A stretch of DNA of 64,000 nucleotides from Noviherbaspirillum aerium (GTDB lineage: Bacteria > Pseudomonadota > Gammaproteobacteria > Burkholderiales > Burkholderiaceae_D), in the NCBI RefSeq assembly GCF_008929045.1, contig NZ_VFAH01000002.1, positions 248,001 to 312,000 on the forward strand. The letters are read 5' to 3'. The position numbers were made by a program, and so were the translations under genes. Below, piece by piece: positions 60,449 through 64,000 of the stretch. Every line of letters begins with the position of its first letter. The stretch's first letter is position 1. Below the pieces are notes generated by a model. The model did not search any database. It had not been told where the DNA came from and was given only the letters and a program-made list of their open reading frames with translations.

Positions 60449-61543
60449 ATGAAACTATCCAGCTCGCTACCGTTATGGTCCGTTGCTGCCCCAGGCACGG
60501 CGTGGCTCCTCTTGGCCGGCGCCTACCTGGGCGCTGGCGACGCGATAGGCGTTCTGTACACGTTTCTCCTTACCGCCGGTCTGTTTGCCGGCGTGCTCGC
60601 TGCTGTCTTCCACGCAGAGGTGGTGGCCCATCGGGTTGGCGAACCTTACGGCACGTTAGTTCTCGCGCTTGCCGTAACAGCCATCGAAGTCGCGCTCATC
60701 GTGTCGCTCATGATCGCCGGCGGCGAAGCGACCAGCGGCTTGGCGCGCGATACCGTATTTGCCGCAGTGATGATCATCCTCAACGGCATGGTGGGACTAT
60801 GCTTGTTGTCGGGCGGGCGGCTGCACCGCGAACAAACGTTTGGTTTGTACGGTGTCTCGGCTGCCTTGGCCACACTTGCGGCCATCTCCGTGCTGACGAT
60901 GGTGTTGCCCAACTACACGACGACCGCGCAAGGGCCGGCCTACAGCAGCAGCCAGCTGGCCTTCATCGCCGTCGTATCCCTCGTCCTATATGGAACATTC
61001 GTTCTTGTCCAGACCGTACGCCACCGTGACTATTTTCTGCCGGAGGCAGAGTCGGGCGATGAGGAGGCGCATGCGCCTCCGCCACCTGTAAAGATGGCGA
61101 TAATGAGTGCGGTGCTCCTGGTTGTCTGTCTAGCGAGTGTCGTGCTGCTTGCGAAGTCCTTGTCTCCAACATTGGAAGCGGTGGTTGCCGCTGCTGGCGC
61201 GCCGAAGGCGCTGGTTGGCATCATCATTGCCGCTGTGGTGCTGCTGCCAGAGAGTATCGCTGCATACCAAGCTGCGCGAGCCAACCGATTGCAGACCAGC
61301 CTCAACCTCGCACTTGGCTCCGCTTTGGCAAGCATCGGCCTCACAATCCCGGCTGTCGCCATCGTGTCCTTGGCATCCGGACTGACGCTGTCTCTCGGCA
61401 TCGATGTGAAGTCCACTGCTCTTCTTCTGTTGTCGCTTATCGTCGCCACGCTGTCCCTTGGTACAGGACGCACCACCATCATGCAGGGTACAGTGCATCT
61501 GGTGATTTTCGCGGTTTACCTGTTCACGACGATAGTTCCATGA
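60449..61543 (+). CDS. chaA: Calcium/proton antiporter, ChaA type
   Basis: 364 aa, about 11 membrane helices. CaCA-superfamily repeats: AHRVGEPYGTLVLALAVTAI, EVALIVSLMIAGGE and, in the second half, VVLLPESIAAYQAARANRLQ, TSLNLALGSALASIGLTIPA. The Glu/Asn residues in GEPYG...EVALI and LLPESIAA are the ion-binding repeats. An acidic/proline loop (EAESGDEEAHAPPPP) separates the halves. Exports Ca2+ (or Na+/K+) against H+ in the inner membrane. Monocistronic. Confidence 0.9.
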   Translation: MKLSSSLPLWSVAAPGTAWLLLAGAYLGAGDAIGVLYTFLLTAGLFAGVLAAVFHAEVVAHRVGEPYGTLVLALAVTAIEVALIVSLMIAGGEATSGLARDTVFAAVMIILNGMVGLCLLSGGRLHREQTFGLYGVSAALATLAAISVLTMVLPNYTTTAQGPAYSSSQLAFIAVVSLVLYGTFVLVQTVRHRDYFLPEAESGDEEAHAPPPPVKMAIMSAVLLVVCLASVVLLAKSLSPTLEAVVAAAGAPKALVGIIIAAVVLLPESIAAYQAARANRLQTSLNLALGSALASIGLTIPAVAIVSLASGLTLSLGIDVKSTALLLLSLIVATLSLGTGRTTIMQGTVHLVIFAVYLFTTIVP

Positions 61544-62064
61544 CGTCCAAGCGCGGGCAAGAGGCGCATCTGAACAGCTGATGGACTTAAACTCTCTACT
61601 CATGTGTCCTCTTATGGCTGGTCAACGTCGCGCTATACCTCCATCTGCTCAGCAATCTCAGGCGCATCGTCAACCTCGTTAGCTACCCGGCTTGGAAAGA
61701 GCTACTATTTGGAGTCCAGATGGGCTCTCTCAATCCAGCCAGAGACCGACTGCCGGGTCTGCACGGTGGTCTCGAACTGCACCGGCCGGCGCGTCTTGCG
61801 CTGCATGACCTGGCGCGCGTCAGGATGCTTTTACCTTGGGCGATACCGCTAACCCGCAGGTTGACCGTGGCAAGGTTGAACTATGCCGTGTCTCGTGCTC
61901 TTTAAGCGGCTTTGTTCCGTTTTCTTTGAGAAACCGTACCGAAATAGGATATTTTTCACAAGACGTCATCCATTAGAATTCCCCGAGCAGTCTTTGGGGG
62001 GCGAATTTACTTGGCCTAATCAATCGTATGGGAAGTTAAACCAACTTTGTTAAAGGTCTGCGCG
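61544..62064 (+). other. Intergenic; possible ORF remnant 61591-61905
   Basis: An open frame from the TAA at 61588-61590 to TAA at 61903-61905 reads LLWLVNVALYLHLLSNLRRI, VNLVSYPAWKELLFGVQMGS and MLLPWAIPLTRRLTVARLNY, fairly protein-like. It has no start codon before an internal ATG at 61720. It may be the 3' part of a decayed gene. The remaining 150 bp hold nothing recognisable. Confidence 0.3.
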
Positions 62065-62229
62065 ATGGAAATATATGCGGTTCTTATAGGTGTTTTGGCT
62101 CTATGCTTCTTCTGGTGCGCTTACAGAGAGCGCGCAGAGGACAATCGGACCGATAGTCGACTCTTAGCAGGCTTGGGAACAGTAAGTGCTGTTGGTGGCG
62201 CTGGCATCTTGCTGACCGCGGTGTCTTAA
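62065..62229 (+). CDS. Small membrane protein
   Basis: 54 aa from ATG 62065 (AAAGGT upstream). Helix 1 IYAVLIGVLALCFFWCAYRE, a charged loop (RERAEDNRTDSR), helix 2 LGTVSAVGGAGILLTAVS. Hairpin of two membrane helices. No family recognised. Confidence 0.45.
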   Translation: MEIYAVLIGVLALCFFWCAYRERAEDNRTDSRLLAGLGTVSAVGGAGILLTAVS

Positions 62230-62240
62230 GGGCGCCTAAT

Positions 62241-62366
62241 TAGGCTGGGTTCGATAAGTGTTGTGAGCAGTTCAGATTGGCGCCGCGGAGCGCACGCGTA
62301 CGCGGGGTACGCCGAGCACCCCAGACGCCAATCCGGATCGCGCGGCAGCTTATCAGACACAGGCTA
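62241..62366. repeat. MITE-like repeat family D, copy 2
   Basis: 126 bp. TAGGCTGGGTTCGATAAG at the left and CTTATCAGACACAGGCTA at the right. The centre GCGCACGCGTACGCGGGGTA is shared with the copy at 40069-40193. Confidence 0.8.
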
Positions 62367-62527
62367 GACGGTCGAATCATTGGGCCCTCTTTGCTAAAAC
62401 AGTACTCGGGTCGGCCAGTTCAGTCGTCATTGGTACGCCTGAACCGGCAATCGTCTACATGGAGTCTTCTGACATAACGCTTTAACCATATGCCCTCAGT
62501 TGTCGCCCACTTTCGCCTTACGTTCAT

Positions 62528-62623
62528 TCAATATATTGCAACATCGTTTCGAATGAGCGCGATGGTATTCCTGGCAAGTTGCTCTTGCTCCTTTGCAGTT
62601 AAATGGATTCCGTTCATGGACAT
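62528..62623 (-). CDS. Possible small protein, 29-31 aa
   Basis: MSMNGIHLTAKEQEQLARNT, then IALIRNDVAIY, with ATG at 62623 or 62617. GAGGGA sits 9 nt before the second ATG. Helical and well composed for so short a frame. It lies downstream of the GGDEF-EAL gene on the same strand. No family known. Confidence 0.3.
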   Translation of the reverse strand: MSMNGIHLTAKEQEQLARNTIALIRNDVAIY

Positions 62624-62701
62624 TCCCTCATGCCAGATGTCTGGAACGGGGGTAGGTTAAAATACCTTCCTTTACCTGCTTAGGAACGAAGCTGACTTCG
62701 G

Positions 62702-64000
62702 TTAACTTCTTTGCCTCATTGATACCTTATTTGAAAACGACTGTATCAAGTGGGCAGGCATAGGTTTTGAAATCAAATATCCTTGGGCCTCGTCACACTT
62801 AAGCTCATTAAGGCTCTTCATTTGTGCCTCGCTTTCGACACCCTCCGCGACAACCACCATTCCAAGTGAATGTGCCATCATAATCATGGCAGTGACAAGT
62901 ATTCTACCTTCCTCGTTCTCAATTTTTGCAGTGAACGCCCTATCAATCTTCAACACGTCAAAATCAAGCTTTTGCAATTGGGAGAGAGAGGAATATCCTG
63001 TACCGAAGTCATCTAAGCAAAGCTTTATTCCTTTCTCCCGAAGACAAGATAAGACACTTGCATCCTCGTCCGTTTCTTGCATCATCATTGATTCGGTTAT
63101 CTCAATCTGAATCCAATCAGGTTCGACGCTGTAGCGTTTAAGCATTGACGTAAAAACGTCGAGCATGTTTGATTCGTTGAACTGTCGTGGCGACACATTG
63201 ATAGAAACAGGAACTATCGATTCGCCGGCACGTGCCCACGCCGCAAGTTGTTGACATACCTTCTCGATAATCAGACTGCCAAGCGGCAGAATAAGTCCTG
63301 TCGTTTCCGCCAATGGAATAAATTCTATTGGATTGATAATGCCTCGCGTAGGATGCTTCCAGCGTACTAATGCCTCCATGCTCGATATGGATAGGTCGTG
63401 AATATTGACGCGGGGTTGGTAATACATCTCGAACTCGTCAGATTCAAGGGCGTGACGCAGGTCTATTTCCTGATTCAGGCGACTTTTTAACGCTTCATAG
63501 AAGCGACTATGGTAGAACTGATAATTTCCCTTACCCTCCTTCTTAACTGCATACATTGCGATGTCCGCATTCTTTAGAAGGGTTTCAGCATCAGTGCCGT
63601 CATGCGGATAAACGCTGACTCCAATGGAGGCACCGACGGTGTGGAATTGACGCGAGATTTGGAATCGTTCATTAAACACATGTAGAACACGCTCTGCTAC
63701 CCGCTTTATTTCTTCTTGCCCGCCAGCCTCCTCAACTAAGATGACGTACTCGTCGCCGCCAAGTCGTACTACGTGGTCTTGAGGACGAACTGTTCTCTTC
63801 AATCTACTAGCAATCATCTTGAGCAGGTCATCCCCTGCTGTATGTCCAAGTGCGTCATTAACGGCTTTGAACCCGTCGATATCAATGAAGAGGAGTGCAA
63901 TCTCGGTATGAGATTCTTTTGCCTGCCTTATCGCAATGGGTAGATAGTTCTGTATCCAGTGGCGATTAGGGAGCCCTGTCAGGGCATCTTGATTACCGCG
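62702..64000 (-). CDS. GGDEF-EAL protein, 5' end outside the window
   Basis: 432 residues visible; the frame is open to the right edge. GGDEF domain: DALTGLPNRHWIQNYL, IDIDGFKAVNDALGH and the signature VRLGGDEYVIL, i.e. GGDEY instead of GGDEF. No RxxD lies exactly before it. EAL domain: YYQPRVNIHDLSISSMEALV (EALVRW), SINVSPRQF, EITESMMM, LDDFGTGYSSLSQLQ, LKIDRAF and AEGVESEAQ, with all catalytic acidic residues present. A c-di-GMP phosphodiesterase with a possibly weak or allosteric GGDEF domain. The N-terminal sensor part is not visible. Confidence 0.92.
   Translation of the reverse strand, partial: RGNQDALTGLPNRHWIQNYLPIAIRQAKESHTEIALLFIDIDGFKAVNDALGHTAGDDLLKMIASRLKRTVRPQDHVVRLGGDEYVILVEEAGGQEEIKRVAERVLHVFNERFQISRQFHTVGASIGVSVYPHDGTDAETLLKNADIAMYAVKKEGKGNYQFYHSRFYEALKSRLNQEIDLRHALESDEFEMYYQPRVNIHDLSISSMEALVRWKHPTRGIINPIEFIPLAETTGLILPLGSLIIEKVCQQLAAWARAGESIVPVSINVSPRQFNESNMLDVFTSMLKRYSVEPDWIQIEITESMMMQETDEDASVLSCLREKGIKLCLDDFGTGYSSLSQLQKLDFDVLKIDRAFTAKIENEEGRILVTAMIMMAHSLGMVVVAEGVESEAQMKSLNELKCDEAQGYLISKPMPAHLIQSFSNKVSMRQRS

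Noticed and set aside
1-64000. tRNA or rRNA genes
   Set aside because: Looked for tRNA-like TTCGANNC arms with CCA ends and for rRNA-like conserved blocks on both strands; none was convincing.

Overview
The window looks like a chromosomal accessory region of a betaproteobacterium in Burkholderiales, probably an Oxalobacteraceae relative (Herbaspirillum/Noviherbaspirillum/Massilia type). The reasons are two Bug-family tripartite-tricarboxylate solute-binding proteins, many LysR regulators, DUF4124, DUF2917, DUF2383 and SHOCT small proteins, and the general protein style. This is inference from gene content; no rRNA, tRNA or core marker gene is present. No CRISPR array, prophage module or intact insertion sequence was seen.

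Layout. 0-12 kb: small hypothetical genes, an HDOD-GGDEF diguanylate cyclase, a degenerate receiver protein, a cold-shock gene, an ankyrin protein, a PilZ gene broken by a small inverted-repeat element, and three copies of a probable small-RNA gene. 12-17 kb: a minus-strand unit of two formaldehyde-dehydrogenase-like zinc dehydrogenases and a yellow/MRJP-like beta-propeller protein, next to fragments of a sensor kinase, a receiver and a hydrolase. 17-30 kb: two catabolic islands. One is GntR / D-threonine-aldolase-like enzyme / Bug protein. The other is a LysR gene divergent from MFS, creatininase-family, RidA, thioredoxin-like and nitronate monooxygenase genes. 30-42 kb: LysR genes divergent from an SDR, an alpha/beta hydrolase and a split ChrA pair, then SDR, cupin, AhpD-like and NmrA-like genes and a CadC-like TPR regulator. 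42-49 kb: repeats, a PAS-GGDEF cyclase, a hydrolase-LuxR fusion and an ODP-type metallo-beta-lactamase-fold protein. 49-60 kb: visibly more GC-rich, with a five-gene sugar or polyol catabolic operon (Bug, Gfo/Idh/MocA, DUF993, TIM-barrel isomerase, TetR), then a TetR/SDR/DHA2-efflux regulon and a lipoprotein hydrolase. 60-64 kb: a ChaA-type antiporter, a small membrane protein and a GGDEF-EAL gene running off the right edge.

The most distinctive features are not protein genes. (1) Three short intergenic units share a 5' anti-Shine-Dalgarno-like stretch, a CCAA...TTGG hairpin and a rho-independent terminator. Two have promoters spaced so that transcription would start at the same base of the motif. 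(2) At least six different families of small (about 125-190 bp) inverted-repeat elements occur, ten copies in all, mostly bounded by TAG/CTA. Several begin TAGAGCG, like the end of a decayed IS630-family transposase remnant. Two sit inside degraded genes. (3) Near-perfect palindromic operators lie where TetR regulators would be expected to bind.
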